A DNA stretch of 64,000 bases from Candidatus Falkowbacteria bacterium (lineage in GTDB: Bacteria; Patescibacteriota; Patescibacteriia; Patescibacteriales; Patescibacteriaceae), in NCBI GenBank assembly GCA_016699775.1, contig CP065010.1, positions 124,001-188,000 of the forward strand. The letters run 5' to 3'. The position numbers and the translations under genes were made by a program. A model generated the notes under the pieces. The model worked only from the letters and a program-made list of their open reading frames with translations, searched no databases and was not told where the DNA came from. Below, piece after piece: positions 47,400 through 56,966 of this stretch (within the stretch, counting starts at the first letter, position 1; every line of letters begins with the position of its first letter).

Positions 47400-49235
47400 T
47401 TACTTTATCAGCAACATTTTTTTTGTTTCTATAAAACTCTCGGCTTCTAGGCGGTAGAAGTAAGCACCGCTTGGGAGGTTTGAAGCATTGAAGGTTACGG
47501 TGTAGTAACCGGCAGTCTTTACTTCATTGACAAGAGTTGCTACTTCCTTTCCGGAAACATTGAACAACTTAATGCTTACTATCCCATCAGAAGGAAGTTC
47601 ATAATTGATCTTCGTTGAGGGGTTGAATGGATTGGGATAGTTTTGTGTTAGTTTGAAATCTTTTGGAAGGACTGTTTGTGAATTTCCCACTGAGGTTGTG
47701 GTGTTGAAAATGAAGTGTGTTTCTGGGGTTGTAATATTCACGTGTAAATTTTGATACACTGCAAAAATTTTCGTGAATGGATTAACTTCATTTCGCCAGG
47801 TTATTAATTGCTGAGGGTTCCCTGATCCACGACGTTGACCTTTAATAATTATTCTTGCTATCTCTGTGCCATCTCCCGTATCAGAGATGACGATTACTCC
47901 GTTGTTTGGTGCTGTTGCCGACATAACAACGATTCCAGAAGGTGAAATTTGATTATTATAGATGAAGTCACCTATAGTTCTCATGCTTGTCGGGTAGAAT
48001 TGAGCCGTGTCAATTTGGGCAATATACTGTGATCCATTATACTCAAATCGCGTACCTGTTGATTTTAAGTATACGTCAAGTACTATACTGTCAGTGGTCG
48101 ACTGAACAATTCCACCTTTTAGGGTATAAGTTGGGAGCTCGAGTGGACTATCAATTTGTCGTCTAGTGCGTCCAATCATTCTATCTTTCATATCAAACTT
48201 TCCATCTGCATTATAATCCAGTGCAAATGGGAAAACGAAAGGATTCTTTTTTGCAAATTTTTGGTACTGCTTGTCGTACGAGTCGATCCGTCCATTCATG
48301 TTGTAGTCAATCACTCTGTTGATGAGTATAGAATCTTGCCATGGCTCTCCGTTGGCCACACAGAAAGGAATTCCTGATCCCCAACAATAGAAATATTCCG
48401 CAAGACGGGCATCTTCTATGTCAACTTCGGAATTAAGATTACAATCTGTATCATCGTAAACCTCTATTTTACCGGTATCGTTTAAGCAGGCTCGTCTGTC
48501 ACCATCATCAACAAAATGGTCACCTTTGCCGAAATAAAAGCCTGTGTATGGTCCAGCAACGTCACCGGGAATCATGCACCATGTTCCGTCTATCATCTGA
48601 ACAGCAGCGAAATAACCGCCCCAGATTTTGTTAACATCTGACGTAAAGTCATACGTTGAAATCGCGGTGTCAGTCTGAATTGGAGTTGACGACATAACTC
48701 CGTTGTGATTTCGATGAACAACGCAAATATAGTAATCCTTTTCTGGGTTTACAGAAAACTTAAGGAATTTTTCTTTGTTATTAAAATCCCTTATATTTCC
48801 GGAGCTATCCAAACGGGCTAGCCTCCAGTGCATTTCTGTTGGATTGTATGGATTGTCCACTAAAATAACTTGGATGAAATCCACCATTTGTGACGTGACG
48901 ATGTCTTGTTCAAAACAGTTATCGGCGAAATCAATCCATTTTAATTGCCAAGGATATTTTGTATCGAAAAAATTAGTATCTGTAAGCCGCTGTGGGATTC
49001 TGTTTGATTCAAAAAGCTTCGTATGCATTCGGCCAGTATATGGATTAAAGGCGCCTGCAAGCATTACTTTTACAGCGACCTTTATATAGCGAAAATCTTC
49101 GCTTGTACTTGTATCTCTTTCAACGCAGTCATCGTTTTTTATGAACGTTTTAGCTGCTTGAGACTGTATCGGTTTTGAACCGATAGATCCGAGTATGAAT
49201 ATCACACTCAGGATCAAGAAGGAAATCTTTTTCAT
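47400..49235 (-). CDS. Secreted protein with type IX secretion (T9SS) sorting domain
   Basis: 611 residues. Signal peptide MKKISFLILSVIFILGSIGS. Residues about 270-365 contain three dockerin/EF-hand-like calcium loops (DTDCNLNSEVDIED, DYNMNGRIDSYD, DYNADGKFDMKD). The last ~85 residues are a classic type A sorting domain: NYPNPFNPSTKINYELP, VSIKLFNVSGKEVATLV, GYYTVTFNASNLPSGAYFYR and MLLIK at the end. Such domains are normal in Bacteroidota and related FCB bacteria but not in CPR, where no T9SS is known to me. It has a strong AAAGGAG SD. Likely acquired; its export route here is unclear. Confidence 0.85.
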   Translation of the reverse strand: MKKISFLILSVIFILGSIGSKPIQSQAAKTFIKNDDCVERDTSTSEDFRYIKVAVKVMLAGAFNPYTGRMHTKLFESNRIPQRLTDTNFFDTKYPWQLKWIDFADNCFEQDIVTSQMVDFIQVILVDNPYNPTEMHWRLARLDSSGNIRDFNNKEKFLKFSVNPEKDYYICVVHRNHNGVMSSTPIQTDTAISTYDFTSDVNKIWGGYFAAVQMIDGTWCMIPGDVAGPYTGFYFGKGDHFVDDGDRRACLNDTGKIEVYDDTDCNLNSEVDIEDARLAEYFYCWGSGIPFCVANGEPWQDSILINRVIDYNMNGRIDSYDKQYQKFAKKNPFVFPFALDYNADGKFDMKDRMIGRTRRQIDSPLELPTYTLKGGIVQSTTDSIVLDVYLKSTGTRFEYNGSQYIAQIDTAQFYPTSMRTIGDFIYNNQISPSGIVVMSATAPNNGVIVISDTGDGTEIARIIIKGQRRGSGNPQQLITWRNEVNPFTKIFAVYQNLHVNITTPETHFIFNTTTSVGNSQTVLPKDFKLTQNYPNPFNPSTKINYELPSDGIVSIKLFNVSGKEVATLVNEVKTAGYYTVTFNASNLPSGAYFYRLEAESFIETKKMLLIK

Positions 49236-49294
49236 TTGATTCTCCTTTGATTTTTTGGTTAAAAATATTTTTAATGTATCTCCTTTCTACCTTT

Positions 49295-49323
49295 GCTATA
49301 TCATAATTTTATTTTTTTGTCAA
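49295..49323 (-). promoter_or_regulatory. Promoter of the T9SS-type gene
   Basis: Minus strand TTGACA (49318-49323), 17-bp spacer, TATAGC (49295-49300). A TTAAAAATATTTTTAA palindrome and an AAAGGAG SD follow before the ATG. Confidence 0.7.
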
Positions 49324-49466
49324 TTATTTTTTTCAAGGGTAAAATGCTCAATAAAATATGGGTAAATATACAAATTATGCCTTGGAAAGCGTCTGATTAA
49401 ATTTTAGAATTTGTATTTTTCTAATTTTACAATTTAGTCGATTTTTATTGACTTTTGACTAAAAAA

Positions 49467-50168
49467 ATGCTAATAAAAAGAAAAGATTTTTTTGTTCATT
49501 ATAAAAATGGAGGAAACTTGATAACAAGAAGCAATAATCAGGATTATGAAAACTGCAAAAAGATAATTTTCATAATTTTAGGTAAAAACTGGGAATCAAA
49601 GGACCCACTAAAATTATCCGCTGATTCCGAAATAAATGTTCTTGCGCTTGTTTGTGAAATAAAACAAGTAATTGACCAGGGTCTTGAGATTATAGTAATA
49701 TTTTCCACTGGGCATACAGCCGGTCCTGAAAACATTTCAGAGGCAAAAGCAATGAAGAAATTTTTTGATGAAAAATGTAAGCAGAATCTGGAAAAAGTGA
49801 CAATACTTCTGGAAGAGGATTCCCTAGATACCCTAGGGAATGCAAAAGAAGTTAAAAATAGATTTTCCTCTCAAATTGATGATGCTGATAAAATTATTTT
49901 AATTACCGTTTCGTATCATATGAAGCGGTCTAAATCAATTTTTGAGAGTATTTTGAGAAGAAAGATCTGTCCAGTAAATGCAGATGGAATTGTAGAAGAT
50001 TCTAAATTGCAGATCCCTATCGAAGACAGACTTTTTATCTGTCACAGGAAAGAAACATTTGATTTCATTTGTATTGAGCCGATCAAAGAATATATCCTTC
50101 GGTCGATAAGAGTATTTGATCGCCAAGGGAAATTTATTGCTTGGCTAGCAAAAAAAGTCCGGTCATGA
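49467..50168 (+). CDS. YdcF/SanA-like DUF218 domain protein
   Basis: About 233 residues. DUF218 pattern: IFIILGKNW at the start of the fold, VIFSTGHTAG, EAKAMKKFF, LLEEDSLDTLGNAKEVKNRF (the 'E..S.nT..Na' motif) and ILITVSYHMKRSKSIFES ('T...H..Ra'). DUF218 proteins are linked to envelope integrity in E. coli (SanA, ElyC); the reaction is unclear. It lacks the usual N-terminal membrane helix. An upstream TTG at 49455 is a possible alternative start. A terminator follows. Confidence 0.75.
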   Translation: MLIKRKDFFVHYKNGGNLITRSNNQDYENCKKIIFIILGKNWESKDPLKLSADSEINVLALVCEIKQVIDQGLEIIVIFSTGHTAGPENISEAKAMKKFFDEKCKQNLEKVTILLEEDSLDTLGNAKEVKNRFSSQIDDADKIILITVSYHMKRSKSIFESILRRKICPVNADGIVEDSKLQIPIEDRLFICHRKETFDFICIEPIKEYILRSIRVFDRQGKFIAWLAKKVRS

Positions 50169-50185
50169 ATTTCTTCAACTTTTTG

Positions 50186-50230
50186 AAAAGCCCTATATAC
50201 GCATTTTGTATAATAGGGTTTTATTTTATT
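50186..50230 (+). terminator. Intrinsic terminator
   Basis: CCCTAT (50191-50196) pairs with ATAGGG (50213-50218), extended by A/T pairs, followed by ttttatttta. Confidence 0.7.
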
Positions 50231-50260
50231 TAGTTTGATTGTTGATAATAGCCGTATTTA

Positions 50261-50289
50261 TTGACATTTCTAAAATTTTATTGTAATCT
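50261..50289 (+). promoter_or_regulatory. Promoter of infB operon
   Basis: TTGACA (50261-50266), 17-bp spacer, TAATCT (50284-50289), 28 bases before the infB ATG. Confidence 0.6.
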
Positions 50290-50316
50290 TAAGGAAATAA
50301 AGATAATTTTCCCTTC

Positions 50317-52302
50317 ATGAATATCTCTGAATTAGCGCGTATTCTCAAAATTCCACCTCAAGATCTTCGGGATAATCTCCCGAAGCTTGGTTTTGATATT
50401 GGTCAGAAGGCTATCAAAATTGATAATCACACAGCAAATAAAATTATTCGTTCCTGGGGGATGTTGTCCCGACGTCTTGCCTCTCGTCGCGTCGCTGAGG
50501 TAAAAGTAAAATTAGTCGCACCGGCTGATGTTACAAAAATTAGCGTGCCACCTTTTATTACCGTCAAAGATTTTTCGGCTTTAGTGAAGCTGCCAATTAA
50601 TAAAATTTTGGCTGAGTTAATGAAGAACAATATTTTTGCCTCAATGAATGAGAAAATTGACTTTGAAACTGCAGCGGTGATTGGTGCTGATTTAGGAGTT
50701 GAAGTCTCAGCCGTTAATGATGAATCAGTAATTGACGACGCACAATCAGCTCAAGACAAAATTAAAACTTCTTTGGCAGAAAAAGAATCTACCGATAATT
50801 TAATTACCCGTCCACCCGTTGTAGTTATTATGGGTCACGTTGACCATGGAAAAACAAAATTATTAGACACAATTAGACATAGTGATGTTGTGGCTTCTGA
50901 AGCTGGAGGAATTACTCAGCATATTGGTGCTTACCAAATTTCTCATAACCAAAAACAAATTACCTTTATTGATACCCCGGGTCATGAAGCTTTTACTGCC
51001 ATGCGTAATCGCGGTGCCAAAGTTGCTGACTTAGCTGTTTTGGTTGTGGCTGCTGATGATGGTGTTAAGCCACAAACCATTGAAGCTTATCGTATTATTG
51101 AAGCAGCTAAAATACCCTTTTTAGTCGCAATTAATAAAATTGATAAAAATGATGCTAATGTTGAAAAAGTAAAACAAGAATTATCGTCAATGCTTCAAAT
51201 TGTTGTTGAAGATTGGGGAGGAAAAACAATTTGTGTTCCATTGTCTGCCAAGACCGCAGAAGGTGTTCCTGAGCTTTTGGATATGTTGTTATTAATGTCT
51301 GAAGTCCAGGCCGATACTCTTAAGGCTGATCCGACTGTTTCAGCCGTTGGAACAATTATTGAATCTCGTTTAGATAAAGGCGAAGGAGCGATTGCAACGG
51401 TTTTGGTTCAAAATGGAACTCTGCACGTTGGAGATCCAATTATGTTTGATGGATTCTCAGCTGGCAAAGTTCGCTCACTTAAAGATTTTACTGGTTCATT
51501 AGTTAAAGAAGCTCTGCCTGGAACACCAGTGAAATTAATTGGCTTAAAAACTGTGCCAGTGGTTGGTGATATTTTAGAAGTTGGCGAAGGTGAAAAAAAT
51601 AAATCAAAAATGTATAGTCTTCATCAGCCATCCGCTTTAACGCAACTGGTTGATACCTCAGATGATACTGAAGAAAAAACTCCAGCCGCAGTTATTAATT
51701 TAATTATTAAAAGCGACATGTTGGGTTCTGGAGAGGCTATTGAGAATTCGCTTTCTAAAATTGATTCTCAAGGTGTTCGAGTTCAGATTATTAGTAAGGG
51801 CCTTGGCAATATTACTGAAGGTGATATTTTGCGAGCCGAAACAAATGGCGCCAAGATTGTTGGCTTTAACGTTAAAGTTTCACCACAAGTTGAGAATTTA
51901 GCCCGAGATAAAAATGTTTCAGTAAAATTATATAAAATTATTTATGATCTTATTAATGAGATCAAAGGAACTATTCAAGAATTAGTTAAACCTGAAGTTG
52001 AACGTGTTGACCTTGGTCGATTAAAAGTCTTGGCAATTTTTCGAACCGAACCAAAGTTTCAAATTGTTGGCGGTAAAGTACTTGATGGTGAAATAAAAGT
52101 TAATGCCATTGTTGAAGTTATGCGGGACAAAGAATTGATCAGCACTGGTACTCTGGTTGGTTTACAAAGTGCCAAAGTTGAAGTAAGTAGCGTTGAAGAA
52201 AATCAAGAATGTGGGGCTCGTTTTGAGGGTAAACCAATTGTTGAAATAGGTGACATTTTGGTTTGTTATGAAGAGAAAAAGATTATTAAGAAAGTAGGTT
52301 AA
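50317..52302 (+). CDS. infB: Translation initiation factor IF-2
   Basis: 661 residues, short for IF-2 because the N-terminal region is reduced to one or two small HTH-like modules (MNISELARILKIPPQDLRDNL; ITVKDFSALVKLPINKILAEL). GTPase domain: GHVDHGKTK, GGITQHIGAY, DTPGHEAF, NKIDK. Domains II-IV follow, ending RCGF-like ('CGARFEGKPIVEIGDILVCYEE'). Delivers fMet-tRNA to the 30S subunit. Followed within six bases by rbfA, as in many bacteria. Confidence 0.97.
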   Translation: MNISELARILKIPPQDLRDNLPKLGFDIGQKAIKIDNHTANKIIRSWGMLSRRLASRRVAEVKVKLVAPADVTKISVPPFITVKDFSALVKLPINKILAELMKNNIFASMNEKIDFETAAVIGADLGVEVSAVNDESVIDDAQSAQDKIKTSLAEKESTDNLITRPPVVVIMGHVDHGKTKLLDTIRHSDVVASEAGGITQHIGAYQISHNQKQITFIDTPGHEAFTAMRNRGAKVADLAVLVVAADDGVKPQTIEAYRIIEAAKIPFLVAINKIDKNDANVEKVKQELSSMLQIVVEDWGGKTICVPLSAKTAEGVPELLDMLLLMSEVQADTLKADPTVSAVGTIIESRLDKGEGAIATVLVQNGTLHVGDPIMFDGFSAGKVRSLKDFTGSLVKEALPGTPVKLIGLKTVPVVGDILEVGEGEKNKSKMYSLHQPSALTQLVDTSDDTEEKTPAAVINLIIKSDMLGSGEAIENSLSKIDSQGVRVQIISKGLGNITEGDILRAETNGAKIVGFNVKVSPQVENLARDKNVSVKLYKIIYDLINEIKGTIQELVKPEVERVDLGRLKVLAIFRTEPKFQIVGGKVLDGEIKVNAIVEVMRDKELISTGTLVGLQSAKVEVSSVEENQECGARFEGKPIVEIGDILVCYEEKKIIKKVG

Positions 52303-52307
52303 TCTAT

Positions 52308-52631
52308 ATGGCTCGTATGGAACAAGTAAATGCCTTACTCCAACAGGAGTTGGCTTTTTTAATAACTCAGTATGTTCCCTTAAAAGGTGGACTAGTGACT
52401 GTGGTTTGGGTTGACTGCACACATGATTTACGCGAGGCCACAGTCGCCGTTTCGGTTTTACCAGAAAAATTTGCTGGCACTGTTCTTGGACAACTTCGTC
52501 AAAAATCAGGAATCTTTGCTTCGCACTTACGTAAGCGAATTAAAATGAAACGGTTACCTTCCTTTCGTTGGCAACTTGATACCACTGAAAGTAATGCTGC
52601 AGTTCTTGAAGATATTTTTCAATCGTTGTGA
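52308..52631 (+). CDS. rbfA: 30S ribosome-binding factor A
   Basis: 107 residues. KH-type fold: MARMEQVNALLQQELAFLIT, DLREATVAVSVLP and SGIFASHLRKRIKMKRLPSFRWQLDTT, matching RbfA (family: 'R..la..l.lr..P.l.F..D.'). It acts on 16S rRNA helix 1 in 30S maturation. It is directly downstream of infB and its TGA overlaps the next ATG (TGATG), so translation is coupled. Confidence 0.92.
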   Translation: MARMEQVNALLQQELAFLITQYVPLKGGLVTVVWVDCTHDLREATVAVSVLPEKFAGTVLGQLRQKSGIFASHLRKRIKMKRLPSFRWQLDTTESNAAVLEDIFQSL

Positions 52632-53596
52632 TGAACTTAAAATATACACAAGCCTATGAAAAAATTCAGGGCGCCAAAAATATTTTATTAATTACCCATA
52701 TTTTTCCTGATGGAGATGCCCTTGGTTCACTTGGGTTTATGTGTGAATGGTTGACACAGCTTCAAAAAAAATATCTTGCCTATACTGCTGGTCCTTTGCC
52801 AAGCAGTTTATCTTTTTTACCTCATTATCATGAGTTTAATGTTGATAAAAATTCTTTTGCTATTTCTGATTTTGATGTAATTATTAGTTTGGATTGTGGT
52901 AGTCTTGCACGCACTAATGTATCTGAAGAAATTAAACAAAGAAATAAAGACCAATTTTTTATTGAAATAGATCACCATCCCTCAATTGAAGCAGTTTCTG
53001 ATTTGGAAATTAGGGAACCAACAATGGCTTCAACGACTGAGCTATTATATAAAATTTCTCAGTCACTTAATTATCGGTTGAATACTGATATGGCCCGTTC
53101 AATATTAACGGGTATTTTAACCGACACGGGTAATTTTAGTTTTTCAGCCACTAGCCAGTATACGATTGCTTCCGCTGCCAGCATGTTATTAAAAGGTGCA
53201 AGTCTTACAAAAATTATAGAAAAAACTTGGCGTACCAAAAAATTACCAGATCTTAAACTATGGGGAATTGCCTTATCACGTCTTACAAAAATAGAAGATT
53301 ATGATATGACTTATACGGTAATTCTTGCCTCTGATTTTGAAGCGACCAATGCCTCTGATGAGGCGATTGAAGGATTTGCTGAGTTTATTTCATCATTATC
53401 GGAGAATAAGGCGGTTCTCGTTTTGCGAGAAGATATACACGGTTATGTACGTGGAAATTTACGAACTATTCGTGATGATATTAATGTTGGAAAAATGGCC
53501 CAAAGATTAGGTGGAGGTGGACATCGGAAAGCAGCTGGTTTTAGTATTCCTGGAAAATTACGAGCGACTAAAACAGGCTGGAGAGTTGAAACTTAG
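52631..53596 (+). CDS. DHH/DHHA1 phosphoesterase (NrnA-like)
   Basis: 321 residues. DHH motifs: HIFPDGDALGSLG (I), ISLDCGSL (II), FIEIDHHPS (III, the DHH), ILTDTGNFSFS (IV). The DHHA1 domain ends GKMAQRLGGGGHRKAAGF. NrnA-type enzymes degrade nanoRNA and dephosphorylate pAp. The infB-rbfA-nrnA order is conserved in many bacteria, which supports the assignment. Start set at the ATG overlapping the rbfA stop. Confidence 0.92.
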   Translation: MNLKYTQAYEKIQGAKNILLITHIFPDGDALGSLGFMCEWLTQLQKKYLAYTAGPLPSSLSFLPHYHEFNVDKNSFAISDFDVIISLDCGSLARTNVSEEIKQRNKDQFFIEIDHHPSIEAVSDLEIREPTMASTTELLYKISQSLNYRLNTDMARSILTGILTDTGNFSFSATSQYTIASAASMLLKGASLTKIIEKTWRTKKLPDLKLWGIALSRLTKIEDYDMTYTVILASDFEATNASDEAIEGFAEFISSLSENKAVLVLREDIHGYVRGNLRTIRDDINVGKMAQRLGGGGHRKAAGFSIPGKLRATKTGWRVET

Positions 53597-53731
53597 GCTT
53601 AAAAAGGCTACAGTTATAGAGGAAGGATATGCTAAACTTCAAAACTGAAAAATAAAAAACATAATTAAGATGATATATATAGAGTTGTTTGAAATTTTGT
53701 AGTTTTAGTATTTTATATTTTTTATAAACCT

Positions 53732-55426
53732 ATGTCATCACTTGCAGCAAAACACGAAGAGCCAGAAATAATGACTGTGACACCGGGGGCAAAAAAGATT
53801 TTTCAAGCCATGTATCTTGAACAACAGCCCCAGTCTGAAGATGAAACCATTGTGCGAATACAAGTTTCAGACTTGATTTCCAAGATGTCTTTTTATTACG
53901 AAAAAATTCGTAATGCTGTCCATTATTCTGAAGATCATCTTCTTCGTAAAGATGCAATATTTCGTATTCTCAAACGCCAACTTGTAATTGAAGGTTCGGT
54001 TAGACGCGCTCGCTCTGAGGATAGTCGAACCTTAGCTCAGCATCTTTTGATTGAATTAATCCGAGCTAGTTATTTGCCAAATAATAAACTTCCGGAAAAT
54101 AAGATTGATGAAGTCGCTAGTATTATTAGTAAGTATACAACTCTTCGAGATATAGCTTTAAGTGAAACAGTTAGCCAATTTAACTTTTTTTCACAAAAAA
54201 ATAAAAAAAAGGGAAATCTAGAAAGACGAACAGAAATTACTAACTGGTTAATGGGCTTGGCGGCGGCTGAGATTGAAGAGCATATTGGTTTTAACCAAGT
54301 AACTCGGACAGTGGTTTTGGCAATGTATCGAATGCTTGAGAAAAGAATTGAATTACCAGATTCATTACCATATGAACAGGATTTACCAATTCAAATTTAT
54401 GTAGCGATTTATCGAAGTTTATTAAAATTTGATGACGACATGCTGTCGTTGATATTATTCCGTTATTTTAACAGTGATTGGGAGAAAGTTTCTTCAGTAT
54501 CTTTGAAAAAAATTGCTTTGCAATTACCAACTTTGAAACGAGTTATTGATGAGCAATTGGCTCATCCGTTATCAGCTCAGTTAAATCGAATAGTTGGTAC
54601 CTATACGGTGTATTTTAAAATTCTTGAAGATGTAGTTCGCGAAGATCCGGTTGGCATTTATGAAAGCTTTAGCGAAGATCCAAAAGTCTTTGAACGTAAA
54701 ATAAAGCTAGCATGTAGTCGTCGTTATGCTAAAGCTCGAAATACTCTCTGGCGGGCTGCTTGGCGAAGTATTATTTATATCTTGTTGACCAAGTCAGTGT
54801 TTGTTGTTTTGCTTGAAGTCCCAGCCACCCAGTTTTTTGGAGAAACAATTAATATTCTTTCATTGGCGATTAATGTATCTTTCCCAGCGGTGTTGATATT
54901 TCTTTCCATTATTTTTATTCGTTTACCTGGTGATGAAAATACTAAACGAATTATTACCGGAATTGAGGAGATTGTATTTAATGAAAAAAAACGTCCGCCT
55001 ATTAAACTGAGAAAACCACGTGGTCGCCATCGTGTTATGAATGTTATTTTTACCTTAATTTATTCCATAACCTTTTTCATTTCATTTGGATTAACTATTT
55101 GGTTCTTGGAAATAATACATTTTAGTTGGGTAAGCGTTATTATATTCCTATTCTTCTTGGCTTTTGCCAGCTTCTTTATTATACGTATTCGTCGAACAGC
55201 CAAAGAGTGGATTGTGATTGATGCTCGTGAAAATATTATGGGCTTTTTGATTGATTTCTTCTCGGTACCAATTGTGGCGACTGGAAAATGGTTATCCGGA
55301 AAGTTTGCCCGTCTTAATGTTTTTGCCTTTATTCTTGATTTTATTATTGAAGCCCCATTTAAAGTATTAGTTGAAATTGCTGAACAGTGGACCAGGTATG
55401 TTAGAGAACGTAAGGATGAACTATAA
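53732..55426 (+). CDS. Large membrane protein of unknown function
   Basis: 564 residues. The N-terminal ~340 residues are soluble and helical, with repeated hydrophilic helices (ISKMSFYYEKIRNAVHYSED; FRILKRQLVIEGSVRRARSED). Four membrane helices follow (about 350-370, 375-400, 440-463, 468-488), and an amphipathic C-terminus (IVATGKWLSGKFARLNVFAF). I recognise no named family, though similar architectures occur in CPR genomes. It is headed by an AT-rich inverted repeat and followed by cvpA in the same orientation. Confidence 0.6.
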   Translation: MSSLAAKHEEPEIMTVTPGAKKIFQAMYLEQQPQSEDETIVRIQVSDLISKMSFYYEKIRNAVHYSEDHLLRKDAIFRILKRQLVIEGSVRRARSEDSRTLAQHLLIELIRASYLPNNKLPENKIDEVASIISKYTTLRDIALSETVSQFNFFSQKNKKKGNLERRTEITNWLMGLAAAEIEEHIGFNQVTRTVVLAMYRMLEKRIELPDSLPYEQDLPIQIYVAIYRSLLKFDDDMLSLILFRYFNSDWEKVSSVSLKKIALQLPTLKRVIDEQLAHPLSAQLNRIVGTYTVYFKILEDVVREDPVGIYESFSEDPKVFERKIKLACSRRYAKARNTLWRAAWRSIIYILLTKSVFVVLLEVPATQFFGETINILSLAINVSFPAVLIFLSIIFIRLPGDENTKRIITGIEEIVFNEKKRPPIKLRKPRGRHRVMNVIFTLIYSITFFISFGLTIWFLEIIHFSWVSVIIFLFFLAFASFFIIRIRRTAKEWIVIDARENIMGFLIDFFSVPIVATGKWLSGKFARLNVFAFILDFIIEAPFKVLVEIAEQWTRYVRERKDEL

Positions 55427-55519
55427 ACACTAAACAGTAAAATTTTTAAAACATAAAACTACAAAATTTTTTTCGCTTTTGTAGTTTTGATATTTAAGAG
55501 TTTTTAGTTTTGAACTTCT
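55427..55519. repeat. AT-rich inverted repeat (aaaactacaaaa family) before cvpA
   Basis: aaaactacaaaattttt on the left pairs with ttttgtagtttt on the right, with further ttaaaac/gttttga pairing. Related tracts precede the genes at 53732 and 56123. Confidence 0.6.
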
Positions 55520-56035
55520 ATGTTTATTTTTGATATTATTTTATTAATTATTCTAGCCGGTTTTGTTTTTTATGGGTTCTTTTTTGGTTTGATTAGAGCC
55601 GTGGGGATGTTGGCTGGTTTATTGGTTGGAGCTTGGATTGCATCACGTTACTATCTTTCTGTTTTCTCCTGGGTTGATCAGTGGTGGCCGGGTAATCCAA
55701 ATATCGGTAAGGTTATTTGTTTTATTATTTGTTTTTCAATCATAAGTCATTTGGTTGGCTGGGTATTTATTTTATTTGAACAAGCCTTCAAAGTGATAAC
55801 GATTATTCCTTTTGTAAAAACAATTAATCGCTTACTTGGAGCAGTTTTTGGTTTTGTGGAAGGAGCTTTGGCTCTTGGATTAATTTTATATATTTCTTCA
55901 AAATATTTACCAGCTGGTTTATTATTAGCTCAGTGGTTGGAGGGATCAAAAATCGCATCATTCTTAATTAGTTTCTCAAAAATTTTAGCCCCGATTTTGC
56001 CGGAGATTTATAAAAAGATTCAAACAATCATTTAG
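55520..56035 (+). CDS. cvpA: CvpA family membrane protein
   Basis: 171 residues with four membrane helices: FDIILLIILAGFVFYGFFFGLIRAVG start, then GLLVGAWIASRYY, VICFIICFSIISHLVGWVFILF and a C-terminal pair around RLLGAVFGFVEGALALGLILY. The 'G...G..r....l.g...g...A' and 'NRLLGAVFGFVEG' patterns define CvpA/colicin V production proteins. The molecular function is unknown; homologues affect envelope and purF-linked phenotypes in E. coli. Confidence 0.85.
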   Translation: MFIFDIILLIILAGFVFYGFFFGLIRAVGMLAGLLVGAWIASRYYLSVFSWVDQWWPGNPNIGKVICFIICFSIISHLVGWVFILFEQAFKVITIIPFVKTINRLLGAVFGFVEGALALGLILYISSKYLPAGLLLAQWLEGSKIASFLISFSKILAPILPEIYKKIQTII

Positions 56036-56122
56036 GCAATTATAAAACTATAAAAATAAAAACTGCAAAATTGGTATAGAATTTTTTTAGTTTTATCATT
56101 TTAACGTTTTGCATTTAACTCT
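56036..56122. repeat. AT-rich inverted repeat (aaaactataaaa family) before tatD
   Basis: aaaactataaaaataaaaactgcaaaat on the left pairs with ttttttagttttatcattttaacgttttgca on the right, ending just before the tatD ATG. Confidence 0.55.
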
Positions 56123-56965
56123 ATGTATTTTGATACTCATAGTCATATAAATACCGAAGCCTTTGCCCTTGATGCTGATAAGGTTATTAAACGTGCCCTT
56201 GATCACCACACTTCGCTAGTGATTATTGGCACCGACTATAAGTCATCAAAAAAAGCTTTAGAACAAGCTAATCGTTATGAATCAGGCGTCTGGGCAGCTA
56301 TCGGTTTACACCCACAGTCCCTTCAATCATATATAGAAGAAACAGCTGATGGACCAAAAGAAATTCCAGCGGAAAAATTTAATTTTGATATGTATGCTAC
56401 GTTGGCAAAATTTCCAAAAACCGTGGCGATTGGTGAAATTGGTTTAGATTATTCTTGGCGTGAAACCGATCTTGATATTGAAGCAATAAAAAGAGAACAA
56501 AAATTAGTTCTCTCTGAACAACTATTATTAGCTCGACGTTTTGATTTGCCGGCCATTATTCATTGCCGTCAGGCTCATGATGATTTACTGCCTTTACTAC
56601 AAAATTTTCGTCATCAGTACAAAGAAATGATTCCTAAAGATCGGCCTTGGGGTGTTATTCATTGTTTCTCTGGTGATGAAAATTTAGCTTGGCAGTATTT
56701 TAATTTAGGTTTAATTATTTCTTTTACTGGTTTGATTACCTTTAGCCAACGGTGGGATGAATTAATTCGTAAAATTCCAGCTGATAAAATAATGATTGAA
56801 ACAGATTCACCATATATGACACCCGAGCCACATCGAGGAAAACGTAATGAGCCAGTCTTGGTTCGATTTGTTGCCGAGCGTATTGCTGAAATTAGGGGAG
56901 TGAGCGTTGATAATATTGCTCAGATGACAACAGCGAATGCTAAGCAATTGTTTAAGTTGAAATAA
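56123..56965 (+). CDS. tatD: TatD family metal-dependent deoxyribonuclease
   Basis: 280 residues. TIM-barrel hydrolase ligands: FDTHSHINTEAF (HxH), GEIGLDYSW (Glu), IIHCRQAHDDLL (His), VIHCFSGDE (His), MIETDSPYMTPEPHRGKRNE (Asp). TatD enzymes have 3'-5' exonuclease activity on DNA and RNA and take part in DNA repair and quality control. Length is normal. It ends one base before a convergent hypothetical gene. Confidence 0.95.
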   Translation: MYFDTHSHINTEAFALDADKVIKRALDHHTSLVIIGTDYKSSKKALEQANRYESGVWAAIGLHPQSLQSYIEETADGPKEIPAEKFNFDMYATLAKFPKTVAIGEIGLDYSWRETDLDIEAIKREQKLVLSEQLLLARRFDLPAIIHCRQAHDDLLPLLQNFRHQYKEMIPKDRPWGVIHCFSGDENLAWQYFNLGLIISFTGLITFSQRWDELIRKIPADKIMIETDSPYMTPEPHRGKRNEPVLVRFVAERIAEIRGVSVDNIAQMTTANAKQLFKLK

Positions 56966-56966
56966 T

